Source of the DNA: Nepenthes gracilis | Lineage: Eukaryota > Streptophyta > Magnoliopsida > Caryophyllales > Nepenthaceae | Length of the DNA: 64,000 bases | Assembly (NCBI GenBank): GCA_033239525.1 | Contig: BSYO01000004.1 | Location: forward strand, 9,391,410 to 9,455,409 | Direction: 5' to 3' | Shown: positions 12,361 through 26,216 of the stretch, piece after piece | Numbering within the stretch: position 1 is the stretch's first letter | How the letters are laid out: each line of letters begins with the position of its first letter | Translations under genes and position numbers: made by a program | Notes under the pieces: model-generated | Told to the model about the DNA's origin: nothing | Databases searched by the model: none | The model's input: only the letters and a program-made list of their open reading frames with translations

Positions 12361-13150
12361 CTGGTTTTTTATTGTTCAAAATTACATAATTTGTGTTGTT
12401 TTATTTTATTTTATTTATTTGTTTTTTTTTTTAATTTCTTCTTCTTCTTTTTTTTTATACATGTCAATATATGGGGCCACAACATTTGGCATTTAGTCAA
12501 TTCACATCAGTAATTTCGGTGGAAATTACCAATAAAGTCATTCCCTCGAGTTTTGATTAATTTAATTATATATAATTATAAAATATCATGTTAAATTATA
12601 TAGTAATTTTTTATTACAAAGCTAATAAAGAGAGGAAAAAAATAAGACTCTGTCAGTAGAAGGTCATATAAATTCTTCATACGGAAAACGCTTAATTTTG
12701 TACAAAATTCTTTTATATTATCTTAATTTTAAGAGCTTTGGCATGATAAATTTAATACTAATGTATGCCATATAAGGCCCCATATTAACAACTTCTAGCT
12801 ATTTAAAGGAAAATTACTAAAAAATAATAATTTTTTTTATAATTAATATCATGGCATTTCAAGAGTTTAAAAATTTCTTAACCCATCATTTATTACAACT
12901 TTAGTACTATAAATATCATCTATTATAAAATAAATTATCTAATAAAAAAATGACCACAAATATCATCTATTATACTGTTAATCTCGTGTAATATTAACTA
13001 TTTTCGTTAGGATTCTTCTTTCACAGCCCCCTACTGCCTTCACCCTTTTGCATTAAACAATATCATTATTTCTACGGAATTAAATAAATTATTTTATTGC
13101 TGTGGAAAATAACAAGCCCAATGTCGTAATTATCTCCAAAGCAAAGGGCA
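12361..13150. other. AT-rich upstream region of SAUR gene 1
   Basis: No gene is seen. It contains T-rich runs (12416-12455) and, near the end, two TGTC cores (13122 and 13159) described under the promoter entry. Confidence 0.5.
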
Positions 13151-13158
13151 CTTCATAA

Positions 13159-13174
13159 TGTCGCCCGTATAAAA
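13159..13174 (+). promoter_or_regulatory. SAUR gene 1 core promoter: TGTCGC and TATA box
   Basis: TATAAAA at 13168-13174 lies about 180 bases before the start codon. A TGTCGC (13159-13164), which has the TGTC core bound by auxin response factors, sits four bases upstream of it. A second TGTC lies at 13122. The leader is CT-rich, with TCTCTTTTCAG just before 13325 resembling a 3' splice site, so a small 5' UTR intron is possible. Confidence 0.45.
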
Positions 13175-13353
13175 TCCTTCCCCGCTGGCTGTCGTCCTCT
13201 CGAACACCCCACCGCATCCTCATTCAAATTTCTCCCTTCCTCCGAGAAACAGTGCCTAGCAGATGGGATACAGTCTACGGAGCAACAGGGACGAATAATT
13301 TCGGCTACCTCTTTCTCTTTTCAGGTTTCGAATTGAAGGTGTAAGCCGGAAAG

Positions 13354-13785
13354 ATGTCGACTGGATTCGTAAAATGCAGCAAGATCCGCCACATTGTGCG
13401 TCTCCGCCAGATGCTGCGCCGCTGGCGGAACAAGGCCGCGATGTCCTCTGGCCGAGTTCCGTCCGATGTTCCGGCAGGGCACGTGGCGATCTGCGTCGGC
13501 ATCAGTTTCCGGAGATTCATAGTGCGGGCGACCTACCTGAACCACCCGGTGTTCAAGCAGCTCTTGGTCCAGGCAGAGGAGGAGTACGGATTCACTAACC
13601 AAGGACCGTTGGCGATCCCTTGCGACGAGTCTCTCTTTGAAGAGATTCTGCGATTCGTCGGCCGCTCTGACTCGAACAGCACTTCTCACTTCGTTGATCT
13701 GGAGGATTTCCAGAGAAATTGCCACGCGGACATCAGAGGCTTTAACGAATCTGGACCGTTGCTTCAGCAGAAACCCGTGTGGTGA
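13354..13785 (+). CDS. SAUR family auxin-responsive protein (SAUR52/53/69-like)
   Basis: An intact, intronless 143-aa gene of the small auxin-up RNA family. Family knowledge: SAURs bind and inhibit PP2C.D phosphatases, which keeps plasma-membrane H+-ATPases active and promotes cell expansion. What I see: a basic N-terminal helix (residues 7-29, KCSKIRHIVRLRQMLRRWRNK), then the SAUR domain at about 36-103 with SDVPAGHVAICVG, RRFIVRATYLNHPVF, LLVQAEEEYGF and PLAIPCDES, then a tail of about 40 residues ending PVW. The C-x-KIRHIVRLRQMLRRW start and extended tail with FQRNCH fit the SAUR52/53/69 subgroup rather than the short SAUR50 type. The ATG at 13354 is the first after the TATA box and gives the expected N-terminus. 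The region is much richer in GC than its flanks. Product certain; exact subgroup inferred by eye. Confidence 0.95.
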   Translation: MSTGFVKCSKIRHIVRLRQMLRRWRNKAAMSSGRVPSDVPAGHVAICVGISFRRFIVRATYLNHPVFKQLLVQAEEEYGFTNQGPLAIPCDESLFEEILRFVGRSDSNSTSHFVDLEDFQRNCHADIRGFNESGPLLQQKPVW

Positions 13786-13960
13786 ACTCAGCGAAAGATT
13801 CTGACTCAGCCCGGGCAGAATTCGTCCGAGATGAAAATGGTAAGCTCAGTAAAAGAACTCGAGTCAACCCAGCGAGAACTCGTCTGCTATGTAGAAGCCT
13901 GCCGCAGATAACGAAATGACTCTGGAAAGAAAGTGACTGATTCGGGCGAGGAACCAGTTT
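13786..13960 (+). repeat. Diverged 57-bp duplication in the SAUR gene 1 3' UTR
   Basis: Just after the stop, a unit reading CTCAGCGAAAGATTCTGACTC...GAATTCGTC is followed about 56-57 bases later by CTCAGTAAAAGAACTCGAGTC...GAACTCGTC. The two are similar along their length, which suggests an old tandem duplication in the 3' UTR. Its effect is unknown. Confidence 0.5.
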
Positions 13961-15981
13961 GATGTACTATTCAAGAAGAAACTTTTGACCTCCCATTGAT
14001 GCTGCTGAGTTTCTGGGTTCATTTTATTTTATTTTATATTTGTTTTTTGTTGGATCAAAATTTGAGCGGGTCGTCAAATGGGGATTTGCTCCGGAGAATC
14101 TTTGGAGATGTACCCCGGGTTTTGGTCGAGTTGCCACCGAGTCCGTCCCGGTTCGACTGGGAGCGCTTCGACATACCTCACTGTGAAGCTGCTCATACAA
14201 AGACTTGAAGAAGACCTAGCTATGGCTGAAATATCAGGTCTTTTTTTTTTTTTTTTGTAAATTCGTGATCTATTCCATTGATTTATGGGAAACATGCGAA
14301 GAAAATGCTAAACCACGGTTCCCCATTTTCTCCATTGAAGAAAGAAAACATTCTGCGACTCATTTCACGATTTTTGTATTTGTTTTTCATGGTTTGTTTC
14401 GTGTGTTTCACCTGTAGATCATTTTCGCCACTCATGGTACTTTCGTTTTAGGAAATATCTATTTATAGATCCATTTTTAAATATATTTCTATATAAATAC
14501 GTAGTATTTTTTTTAATTACAACACAAGATTTGAAATAAATTAACGGAAAGAAAATGAAATAGGAGCATGTTGAGTGAATGTCTAGCTGTTCCTTGGAGA
14601 TTAAAAGACACAGGCGCCAATAATATTTTAGTTTTCATATCCTTTCTATATATAAATAATCTCATTTTTTCCTTTAATTTATTTAATATAAATTAAAAGC
14701 GTTCAAATCTTTTGAAAAATAAATAATAAATAAATAAATTACTGACTAAAACCTTCAGCCTGGTTAATGGACTATCTAAACCTAGCCAGGTTGAATGCAA
14801 TCTTTTACACTTGTTTCATTTGAGTTTATTTTAATTTTGATGCAACCCGAGAACCCAAATTGACGTTCAAATTAGGGACTCAATTCAATGGTAAGATCGT
14901 CTAACTACCGATTATTGGGTCAACTCAATTGTCCTTTGGATATGACGATTAAGTTAATTCATTATAATCTTTTAATATTTGACTGCTTAGGTTGTCATTT
15001 GATTCATATATTAGTGCATCATTTACCTGATGAGTTCTGAGATATCTTCTACTGGATCGTTGGTATTTAGTCTTCTTATTCACATGTGCATTGGGTTAGC
15101 CCATTCTTGACTGTGCCTATCAAATTTATAATATTAAATGACAAAATATGATACGTAGAAAGTGACCCACCCTCCTAATTTTGCCTAAAACATGCATGAT
15201 TTACCCATTGATGCGGTAAAGATTATGAGAAGTTACAGCTGACATAAATGAGACAAAATGATCGAGCATGTGCCCCTGCCCCCAATTGATAGAATCTTCC
15301 GACTAATATAATGGTTAAAATTAAAAGTTATATGAATAATTTATGAATATTATATAAAGTGATTCAAATAACTATCTCATCTCCACAATTTATTCATCTA
15401 CACCTCAGGAATAGGTGCAGCCTCCCGAGCTCGTAACACGAATCCGTGGTATGTTGTTCTCCATCAATAGCAGGACCCGTGAGACTTACAGTTACGTGTT
15501 TAGGCCAAAACCATGAAATGTGGTACCTGAAAAGAATACAGATAGAGCCACTTTATTTAGTGCTTTAAGTTCAGTCTGTCGATTACATTTTCGTGGAAAT
15601 TAGGAAGTCTAATGATGTTGATTTTGTAGAGGAAATGCCAATATAACTCTTAAGATAAGATAAGTCTCCTAATAAAGAAGATAACGACACTACTAAATGA
15701 TTAATTATATATGTAAAAGATTTGATACAATTAAACTATTTTTTAAGATAAAAGATATTCGACAATCGGGATTTGCATATCTTGAATAGGGATGCCAGCG
15801 GACTGGAAGTCGTACAGAAGATGGGGTCTTCTACCTTTATATTGCTTTGTCCGCTGGCTTGAGGTGGGATCAATACGTAGATTTATTATCTAATATTTGG
15901 TAATCTTAAATTTATTTTAAAATTTATTTGAAGAGATTATATTTATATGATATATATTATCATTCTTTGTATAATACTAGA
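13961..15981. other. Intergenic, 3' side of SAUR gene 1
   Basis: The first 330 bases are likely 3' UTR and flank; a short ORF at 13996-14208 is not gene-like. From 14450 on it is AT-rich with no feature that I can name. Confidence 0.45.
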
Positions 15982-15986
15982 CAAAT

Positions 15987-16507
15987 TGATGGGTTCAGCC
16001 CAAATTGAGGGTCAAAGTTCATCATGGGAACTGCAGCCCAAGGTGTTTGTCTGGCCCAAATATAGAGTGAAATTTAGTAGTCCAACTTCTTCTTTATTAA
16101 AGAATCGCTTAACTGATATGAACTACTATCACTCTTTTATCTTATTCGATAATTTTACAAATTATTATCTATAGATAGAGACAAAAAACTGCACCTAATT
16201 GCTATCTAAAAGTATAAATAACCTACTTCTTAAAAGAAAAAATGACGTTTTAAGTGTGAACCCAAAAAATCTAAATTACTCAATCATCCTTTCTCTTAAA
16301 AAGCATCTTCGTATAAACGCTTTCTTACTTTTTTCATTTTCTGAGAAAGTCTACCGACTTGAGTGTTAGAGAGTATATCAGGGTCAAAACCTCGTATACT
16401 TTTTAAGCTCACGTTTTTTTGTATTGTGTAGGTTCCAAATTGAAAAGTGCGGAGGTGAAGCCCCAATATTTTTAATCCGACAAAAAATTTAGAGTCGAGT
16501 CGCAACA
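15987..16507 (+). mobile_element. Solo LTR, Tat/Ogre-like, 521 bp
   Basis: It starts TGATGGGTTCAGCCC, ends GTCGCAACA, and is flanked by perfect CAAAT repeats (15982-15986 and 16508-16512). At 16356 it has GACTTGAGTGTTAGAGAG followed by CAGGGTCAAAACC and TATTGTGTAGGTTCC, again the Tat-type core. It is shorter than the 850-bp copies, so it has either lost sequence or belongs to another subfamily. The minus-strand ORF within it is incidental. Confidence 0.82.
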
Positions 16508-16512
16508 CAAAT

Positions 16513-17766
16513 TAATCATAAATCATAATTTTTTTGACTTATTAAGAACCAAAAATGTAATTAAAAAAGCAGACTCATGAATCCATGCAAAGAGATCGGT
16601 ACGAGTTTAGTGTCATGGTACTTCAGTAGTTATATGAATACTATAATATGTTAAAGGTTTTCTCATTGACCATCAAAAAATTAATAAAATTTATTTGTTA
16701 GGTAAGTCGGTATTGGATTATATGCCGGAGATATTTAGGTTAAAGCCTATCTCAACCATAATTATCGAATTTATTATTCGATATGCAGGGCTAAGTACAT
16801 TATATGTAAACGACACATCGATATAGTGAATGCCGATGCATATAGAGTTTACCAAATTCTGATAATTATGTTTCTGTGGCTACTAATTGGTTGGACATAT
16901 GAAATTATTATAACACTTAAAATATAAATTAAATGAAGTAATTTCAAGAAAAAATGAGTAATTTATAGTGGAAAAAAAATAAATGAAGAGATAAATTTTA
17001 AAAACTTGGAAATATAATAATAAAAATAATTTAAAATTATTTTTATTATTACGGACATTATATTAAATGAAATAAAATAATAATAATAAATTTATATAAC
17101 TAATATTATTTAATAAGACTTATGATATTTTTATTATTAAAATAAATTTTTAGAAAGCATGGGACAAGCTGGACTAGTTGAGAGGGTTTCCACCCTTCCA
17201 GGAATTACGGCCCATCCTGAAACACAAGTTGATTGGGCCGATTATCCAGCCCAATATTATTGGACCAGTACATATAGTTAGTCCATCTATTACTATTCTG
17301 CTTCACCAATGATATGTGTAAAATCCTGAAACTGTTTAAAAGTATGTGTGGAAATATTTTTAAAATGTAATATTTTATTTATCTATATATACTAATGAGC
17401 CTACGTAAAATAGATAGATATTAAAAGCGATGTGTCTGCTGCTCTTCCGGATATCCAACGGCTGATATTTGAGTTTCAAAAATAGTCATCTATTAATTTT
17501 TTATTATTATTTAGATTTTACATTTAGTGCAAATTAATATTAAAAAATTTTAAAAATCATCTTGAAGAAATATATGTAATAAAATATCTAATATTGAACA
17601 TAAATTCCAGGATAATGGAGAGTTGGAAGGTATCAATCTAAATACTACAATAGTGATGTCACGTTGGTATGATTAATTGAATATTATATGTATAATTGAT
17701 CATCCCATAGCATATAATACTATAAAAATAATCATCAAACTTTCAAATTACTCCCATTTTATCTAT
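16513..17766. other. AT-rich intergenic spacer
   Basis: No gene is seen. At 17160-17290 there is a GC-richer patch with repeated GGCCC/GCCC motifs, like the first 100 bases of the LTRs here, possibly an LTR scrap. Confidence 0.45.
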
Positions 17767-18473
17767 TGGGTACAACCTAAAAACGATTAGCTCAATCCAG
17801 CTGAAACGTTGGTTCACAAGTCATCAACGTGAAGGCGGGTATCAAGATAACCAGGCTAATAAAAATGGTATAAAATTGGTTTAGGAATTAGACTACACAA
17901 ATGCTTGACAAATCGATTGAATGGCCAGCCGACTAAAACATTAATGATAGGTGGAATTAATAATTGGACAAATGAATAAATTTAATATTAAATGCTAATG
18001 AACGGTTACACTAAATCGAATAATATTCAATTATATTAAAGTAGACAATAATGGTCGAATAGATATTTAATATTAACTGCTAAATGATTATAAAACTAAC
18101 ATAACAATTAAAACCGAAAGAAAGTAACATTTAGACAACAGACATGTCAATTAAGGAACGATAAGTATAAAACCTTTGTTTGATAGAGGGGCAAGAAGTG
18201 TTTGAGCCACAAAATGCCTTTTTTTTTTCTTAAAATTTATGGAGCCAAATCCTCCGAAAATTAATTATCTTAACTCATTCCTTTTTTTCTTTTTATCTTT
18301 CAATTATTGTAAAAATAATTTTTTAATTTAAATATCGGAGGATCTATTGAATGACAAATCTAATATTCATCTGAACTCGTGTTAATTATTATGGTGTGTA
18401 ATATCTGGATAAATATGTTTAAAAGTTTAACTCGATAAATTCAAATTCTAATCTAAATTTAGGATACACCTCA
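17767..18473 (+). mobile_element. Diverged LTR remnant, Tat/Ogre-like
   Basis: It begins TGGGTACAACC and contains TTTAAATATCGGAGGATC (18329) followed by ATGGTGTGTAATATCTGG (18391), which align with the core of the LTR at 47549. Taking 18473 as the end, only CTAT is shared next to both ends, so the boundaries are tentative. No coding capacity. Confidence 0.4.
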
Positions 18474-21400
18474 CTATTCAAAATAAACCAAAAAATCCAA
18501 AAAAGTAGATAATTTTCTACAATAGCTTTTTACTTCTTTGCTGGTGGACTAATTTGATAATATCACATCTTTATTTTAATACAACTCATGTATATGTAGA
18601 CTATAAATAGTAGCTCTTGTGTCATGAATGTGCATATTTTTTATTTATTATTTAATTATCTTTAATTACTGTTATCTAATTAAATAAGAGTACAACTTCA
18701 GACTTTGCATTTAAAACTTTCTCCTTTTTTTTTTGTCAAATCTTAATTACACCCAACTTTAATTCTATCTTTTTTCAATTTTTTCGTGCACATTTTATCA
18801 ACTTTTACGATTAAAAAATGAACATACAAGAATCCACTTCTTCAACGCCTGTGTAATACGTATTTAGATTGCTTGTGGAAATGATTAGGTATTAATTAAA
18901 TATTTTTAAGTGTCGCTTAATCTTTAATTAATCACCATAGAAAGAGAAATATGGGTGTAGATTGTGACTTAATGCAAGAAAAAAGCTAGCTGGTATCATG
19001 ATGAGAAATTTTCTCTCTCTACTTTCAGAAAGGCAAATATCATTATATAACTTGTGATCCAAGTAAGTAAGTTTGACTTTATAATCGTCTTATATGATTA
19101 TTTAAAAAAAAAATTAAAAGGACTTATATCCATCTAATTCATAATATTTGAAACAATATTTGTAAAAGATAAAGTAAAAATATATATTTATTCTTCATTT
19201 TTTACCATGTAAAATCTATATTATATTTTATTTAATATGCTTAAGATGAAAAATATAGCTTTATTTTTTTTATGAATTTGATTAATATAATTTGAAAAAA
19301 CACGTATATAAATAAGAAATTTAGTAGCTTTAAATTTGGTAAAGAGATTGTGAAGTTCTTTGTTAGTGGCAAAGCCATGATCGAATCCTATGAAAATCAG
19401 ACCCTCTTTCTTTCTGGCGCACCAGAGAAAAGTGACAGGGAGCGGCGGACAAAAGCTACATAGCAAAGATTATATCACCAAACAATATTTATTAACTATT
19501 ATAGATAATTTTTGTAGAATTTTACATAATTATTAAATTTAACTTTCACTTTAGATAAATAAAATGTTTTATGTATATTCATAATAAGCTTTAATGGTAC
19601 CAAATCAAAGGTTATGTATTTTTTAAAAGAAATAATGTTTATATACTCAATTGTATATCTATTTGTATCATACTTGTTAAAATTGGTACAGAAAGAAATA
19701 AAAGATAAAAAAATTTTAAATAAAGTGAGATTTATATATGTTTTTAATAATATTAATATAAGTAAATTTATAAGTCGGTGTATAAATAATACTATTGTTT
19801 AATAATATCAATAATTATAAGGATTATTAATGAGGCCTCCATGCTGGCAATGATTATTTTTCACAACTTTACCTGTTGGGGGGGGCAATAACAGAGTGGA
19901 ATTCTTCACCACTGCCTGCTCAGTTTGAATGCGAAGTGTGGATTTATTAATGATGATTGCAAGAGTTGAAGTCCCAACCAACTCTTCCTATTTTATGTCA
20001 TCATTTTATTTTAATTCATCTAATAATAAAATATATATAACAATGTGTATTTAGTTAGTTGTCATTATTTTATGCTTGCTTTATTATTATTATTATTATT
20101 ATTCCGTAGCAAATAACATAAAATAAAATAAAACAAAAAAAAATCAGTTGTAGTTTGAATTCAAAGCGTATCTCTCACTTCCGGTTGTATTTTTATTTTA
20201 ACGAGTGTGTTGACTGCTTCGTTATATTCTCTTGTACAAATGGATACCCTCACTATTTCGAGTTTTAACTATAATTTTGCTATATCTCATAATGATATAT
20301 TTATTTGGATCGACATCTTTAACTAAGAGACTGATGCTTTTGATGACTTGAATAGAGTCCGACTCGATGATATTCTTGATAATGATCTTATCGGTTTTAT
20401 GCTTGCTTTGTATTTAAGAAATGTGTGTGTACACATGTTATGCGGCTGGAATTTTTCTAATCGAATCATCTCACAGTTTGAATTTTAGGCTTTCTTTGTT
20501 GACCAAAAAATAAGTTGATAAAAAAAAATTATATTTTTTGGTATTTGATGGGTTAAAAAAAAGTAATATAATGGAAAGTATTTTCTTAACAATGAAAAAC
20601 TTAAACTTAACGTGAGGAAAATGATTTTCATTTTTCAAAACCAAAAATTATTTTTTTAAATTTATCTACTATTTATTATTTAAGGTGATGATGGCATTAG
20701 ATACGGTATAAAATTATGACATGGGCACAATAAGGAGCAAGAGGGTATGGGTTTAATGATGAGTTTGTGGTAACAACGGGTTGATATATTTACAATATAA
20801 AATAATTATATTATGTTATGTATTAAAATATTAATCTAAAAATAATATGTTAATTAAAATTTAAAGATGATATTATCACCAAGTATAATGCTTTAAATTA
20901 TTATTATTGACTGTTGATTAATGACACCCTTTATCTCGATATATCTTCTGATCGATAACATCTCAAACCATTTGACTACTACAAAAGACTCAACCATATC
21001 GGACGTCAATGACCCGATCCCAATGCTAAATGAAAAATCACCTTATTAATGATGATGGTTCATAAAGCTATAAACTTACTCTATGTGGTTGTTGTAAGAT
21101 AATAAAATAAGCTTTGGCATTGCAGATGGACAGGGTTGTGTTGGCAGGGTGGGTGGTGAGGTGGGGATGGATTGTAGCGATAATTAATATTTTTGTCGGT
21201 CAACTAATAAATAAACACATTATATATGTAGTAAATATTTATATTTATCTTATAATAAATATTTTCAAGCAATATTTATTTATGATGTTCATTTTAAATT
21301 ATAAGTAATGAAAAATGGTTTGAGAAATGTCATTTATTTTTTCACAACCAAACAAGTTGCTAAGTATAAAATAATGGGAAAAAAATTATTCAAAGACTAA

Positions 21401-24400
21401 AGTTCAAATAAATGAGAATCGTAGGCCATTGTGACTATATAATAATGTAAGAATAGTTACATCCTATCTAATTCCTTTGTCATATTATTCCGTACATTAT
21501 CATAGAATAATATAATCCATTATTTGTTTATTTGATTTCGGTGAACAAACACCAAAGTTAGTAGAAATTTAGCAAGATGTCCTCTAGTAATTTACAACCA
21601 TAATTTCAAATAAATAATTTCCTAACATAATATTTTAACAATTGATGTGTACCAAAAAAAAAAAAAAAGACTATCACACATATTGACCAATAATATTGAA
21701 TATATTTGGTCATTAATATATTTTTCTAGCCAATGGCAATATTTTATTTTGTCACAAAAAATATTTTTAGTACTATCAAATTGATCATTTATTGACTTAT
21801 TTTTCTTTGTACATGTTAACCATGAGAATGCATGAAGAAATTTTCATACATGACAGATAAAAAATAATACAAAAATATATATTTTTAATAAGTTATTTTT
21901 CTTAAATAAATGGAGCCTTACTCTATGATTTTTTTTTCCTATTTAATTATAGGTTTCTTCTTCAAAATTACTTCAACGACTATTTTTACCATAGTTATAT
22001 GTGACAATCAGATCAACCTGTGCCCCTTTTTTTTTTTAAAAAAAAAAAAAACTAAAATTTAGATAACAATAGTTACCATATTGTAACATGTGCTCTTTTT
22101 ATTTATTATTTGACAATGATTATCATATTGTTGAGCTAAAATTTAAGAAACAGTAGTTATATTTATAAAAATATTTATTATCAAATTAAAAAAAAACTAT
22201 AAGCACTAAATGCTGATAGATATTGGTACCATGGAGACCACAATAAACATGTAACACAACAATTATCGTATTTGACTGTCAAGATCTAATTGGTAGAATA
22301 TCTAATAGAACTATATCCTAAAAGAATCACTGGTTCTTCTTTGACTGTCAGCTCTAACTTCATCTTCTTAATTCTTATTAATATTTAGAGTTATTAGGCT
22401 TCCATTTTTTATTATCTTCAAATCTATTTTGAATAAAATTGATTGTAATCTTTGGAGATTTCTATGATATGAATCTGACTAAAGGAGAAACTTTGCTACG
22501 ATAGAGATGGCAATTCAATTTAGATAAATTAGATTAGAAGTTACCATATTATAGTAGGTATATTTTGATTGTCAAAATTTTTTGATTTATTTGTTGGAGT
22601 TTTTACACAATTATAAAGTTTTGGCACTCTCTTAGACCCTATGTGTATCATATTGTAAGCAATAAAAAAAAATATTTTTTTGCAATTTGAATATTGACAT
22701 TCATTAGATATTTTTATTGTTATTTTTCTGACCTATCATATCACTTTTAGTATAGGCATACATTGCAGCGTAAATGTTGACACTATTATTTTGGTTTATC
22801 ATTTAAGACAGTTGCCTCTCATTCTTCTTTTTTGTAGGATCTTGTATCAAAATATGACCTTCCTGAGACCTCTATCCCTCATCTACAAACTCGATTTATT
22901 AGGATCTGGAACCTAGTGGCATTTTTTCTATCCACTTGGTATAGAAAATTTTTCAACCAATATATCTAAAAGTATATTGTGCTTCCTTCATTTGAGGCCT
23001 TAGCCATTACCCCTCGCATACTTTTATTCTCTAATTGCCGTAAAAGACAGACTCATAGCCTTATATAGATGATGTTCCCTCCATCTCCCATCCCGTTGTG
23101 TGTGTTTGTTGGTCTACAAATGAATTTGTGCACTACCTCTTTTTTAATATGGGTAACAAAAAAGATTTGAAGAAACATCAATATAACATTAACTATATTT
23201 TGCTACTTATATATTGAAGTAAAGCCATTAGTTAGGCAACTATGGATAGTTTGTTTGCTTCCATTACAACCTTTACTTCAAATTGGCTCTGGCAACTATA
23301 ATTTATTTCATTTAAAAAATTATAATGCCTACATTTTGAAACATCATTCTATTTTAATGAAAATAAAATGATAGAATTTATTACAAACTAATTATGTAGA
23401 AGAAATATTCTTTATAATATTGCACCTCTGAATCAATGAAGTTGCGGCATTTTAAAGCGATAATGTCATTGCCGATTTGTTTAGTTTTACAATTCTGTCT
23501 ATGAATGATCTTTTGGCATTATTTTTTACTTATTTTGATGTACTTTGAAATTAAATTATCGAGTATTGATATATTATGAGTTAGATAGTTTTGACTTTTT
23601 TAACATTTTAAAATTTTATATATAACTTTTTTTTTGTTACAGTACATAAATGTACATATTTATTAAAAAATCTGATACTAGTTTTAATGAAATAGTGATG
23701 GCGATTGTTCTTATGATAAAGGCATCGTCGGTGGTGATAATAAACATTACAATAAAACTATTATCTTGATAATGGTATAAGTAATAACTTATAATAAAAA
23801 TATCAATAAAATTTATCTTTTATTTAATAATAATAGTATAATTCTGTCTCAATCTTATTGTTATAATATGTATAATTTGATTCTAACTTATTTGATTTCA
23901 AGAACTAAGCACTGTACTATTAATTATCATTATTTTTTTCTCTGTTTTGCTATTGCCAATTGGTAATGATCAAGTAGAATTGTAATTTAATATTCAATCC
24001 AAGCAGATTACTGCAGTGAGTAGAAAAAATTCGAAATGATACAATTAACTTCGTTATAATAAGACTGGTTAAGTGTTATTTATTTATTTAGATTTTTTAT
24101 CATTTAAAATTTTTGAATCGATTGAAAAAAATAAAAAAATAAAAATAAAAATACATTATTAAAATATAAAATAAAATTTTATTTTTTGTCAATTAAAATA
24201 ATAAGAAACCTCAATCATAAAATGACGGTGACTGGTTTCTTGCAGTTGCCAAAACTACCCTTTTTAATGGGTACAGAGCCTACGACAATTAGACGTCGGC
24301 AGTGGGCAGGTCTACGACTAGACAATTTATGATATAATTGTACTAAACAATTTATATATTTATAATTTGTTTATAGTTTATTTTTTATACGTGAATTTAC

Positions 24401-25129
24401 AGAAAATTAGAAAATAATAAAAATTAAATAATTATATACATGGAGAGTGTGTGTAAATTAAAAATTAATTGGGATATAAAATTTAATTTATTTTTTTAAT
24501 TAATAACTTTTATAAAATTTAAATTTTTATTAGAAGCTGATCTTGCTTAATATGCTATCGTATCCTTTTATTAAGTAGCCATATAACTTGAATATTCGAA
24601 ACCCTAATTTCTAGAAACCAACTCAACTACATGGTTAAAAATTAAAAGGACATTTGTCAAACAAAAATTTTAAAAATATTTATTATCTTATAAATTGTTC
24701 AATGATATTAAATGTCTCGATTTAAATTGTCCACTCAGACATTTTGGCCTGATATTGCGTTTTGACTTCTCAGGCTGATTCCTTGAACTGTCTTCCTTTG
24801 TCCACTTAGGCCGTTAAATTTTCATTCATCCAATCTTTGGTTTCTTTCCTTTCAAGTTTGATCCATTTTTCTAGACTTTATCAAATTTAAAGATAAAATT
24901 ATATATATTTAACTATTTTTAATATATATAATAAAAAAAAATTATATACTATTGTGTCATATATTTTTTCTATATTTCTTATTATTTAACCTCTTATTTT
25001 TTGACGTTTAGTCAGATAAAATAAATAGTCAGGCTTTAAATAACTCCGACCACATAAGTAAGTATCGTTTGTTGTTTTGAATGTTGATTATTTAGTCTTT
25101 ATGCACTCAATGCTCCATATACTATATAA
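18474..25129. other. Gene desert, AT-rich, unassigned
   Basis: About 6.6 kb without a supportable gene. It holds (TTA)n at about 20080-20103, a poly-T/poly-A pair at 22028-22051 that can pair as a hairpin, and many diverged AT-rich stretches. A patch at 22840-23110 and one at 20240-20400 are less AT-rich but broken by stops in all frames. I see no splice-consistent gene model. Confidence 0.5.
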
Positions 25130-26211
25130 TATATGATATTTGATTTGTCTTTGGATTTAAATTGTCTTATTAATTAGAGAGTTATTTGATTTTGTCTGGT
25201 AGATTGAATTGAATTAGGTTTGGTTTTCAATCATATGAACCTAGATCTTACACACCATAACTAATAAATAAAAAATTAAAAGATAGTAAGATTCATTATC
25301 CGATATATTATCTGATGTAAAAGTTAGAAATCTTTATTGGTTGGACAGAAATATTGGAGAATGAAGAGATAATGCGTAGATATATGTATGAGGGGATTGA
25401 GTGCTTTCTGGAGAGTTAGACTCCGTATAGTGTGCTTAACGGGTGAGCGGCTTAGGAAGATAGGTGCGCTTGACAGGAAGTAGCTTAGAAAGATAGGTGT
25501 GCTCAATAAGAAGCGGCTTAGAGAGAGAACTGCGCTCGTTGTGAAGTGGTTTAGAGAGAAGGAGATGTGCTCAATAGCGAGTGGCTTAGAGAGTGAGATG
25601 CACTCAACGGTGAGTGACTTAGAGATGGAGAACAACCATACGGACATTTGGTTTTCTAAAGTTGGGATTGATCGCTTAATCGAAGAACAGATTTATGGAT
25701 TCTCCGGGTAGGTTCCAGCGAAAGGGTCGAAGAGGGACCGTGGTGAAGATTTGAGAAGCCCTCTTTGGGAAGGATTCAAAAAGGATGTCTTTAAAGAGCA
25801 TTCGAAAAAGAGAGAGAAGCCTCGTTATTCTTATGGATAAAGGAATGCATGTATAGAGTGAGGCATAAATCTATTAGCCTTGGACCCCACGGCTCTACAA
25901 TTGTGAGTGGTCAATATCATATGTTTGTCGTCAGTGCTCTAATGGTTGAAATTCTTATGGCCCCAAATTGGCCGTTGTCGCCCGTAAATCGTGCTCCTAT
26001 ATGTTTGAAAGACCACCTAGTGGCAATGGTTATTTGGATTTGTTTGCTGAATTGGAGCTAATTGTGATGTGTTTATGGGTCTGCCTTGTGGTCGTTTTTA
26101 TCGGCCGGTACACTGTTGGGCTGTTTTGGACCATGCTGACTTTGGCTTATTGTTTTGTTGGGCCATTGCTTCTAAGGCGCTTTTTCCCATAGGCTGGATT
26201 TTGGACTGACA
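25130..26211 (-). mobile_element. LTR remnant with internal tandem array, minus strand
   Basis: Read on the minus strand, 25630-25430 is an array of degenerate units of about 40-50 bp (ctctctaagccgctt...gagcgcac), followed by ACATCAGATAATATATCGG (about 25320) and GGTGTGTAAGATCTAGG (25255). The same order occurs in the solo LTR at 47549-48887 on the plus strand. TATAA lies next to both proposed ends (25125-25129 and 26212-26216), but the left terminus would then be TA instead of TG, so the ends are tentative. ORFs at 25324-26192 are products of the array and LTR. Confidence 0.5.
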
Positions 26212-26216
26212 TATAA

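Noticed and set aside
25324..26192. Overlapping ORFs of 70-107 aa
   Set aside because: They arise from the tandem units and body of an LTR remnant; the repeats create open frames by periodicity.
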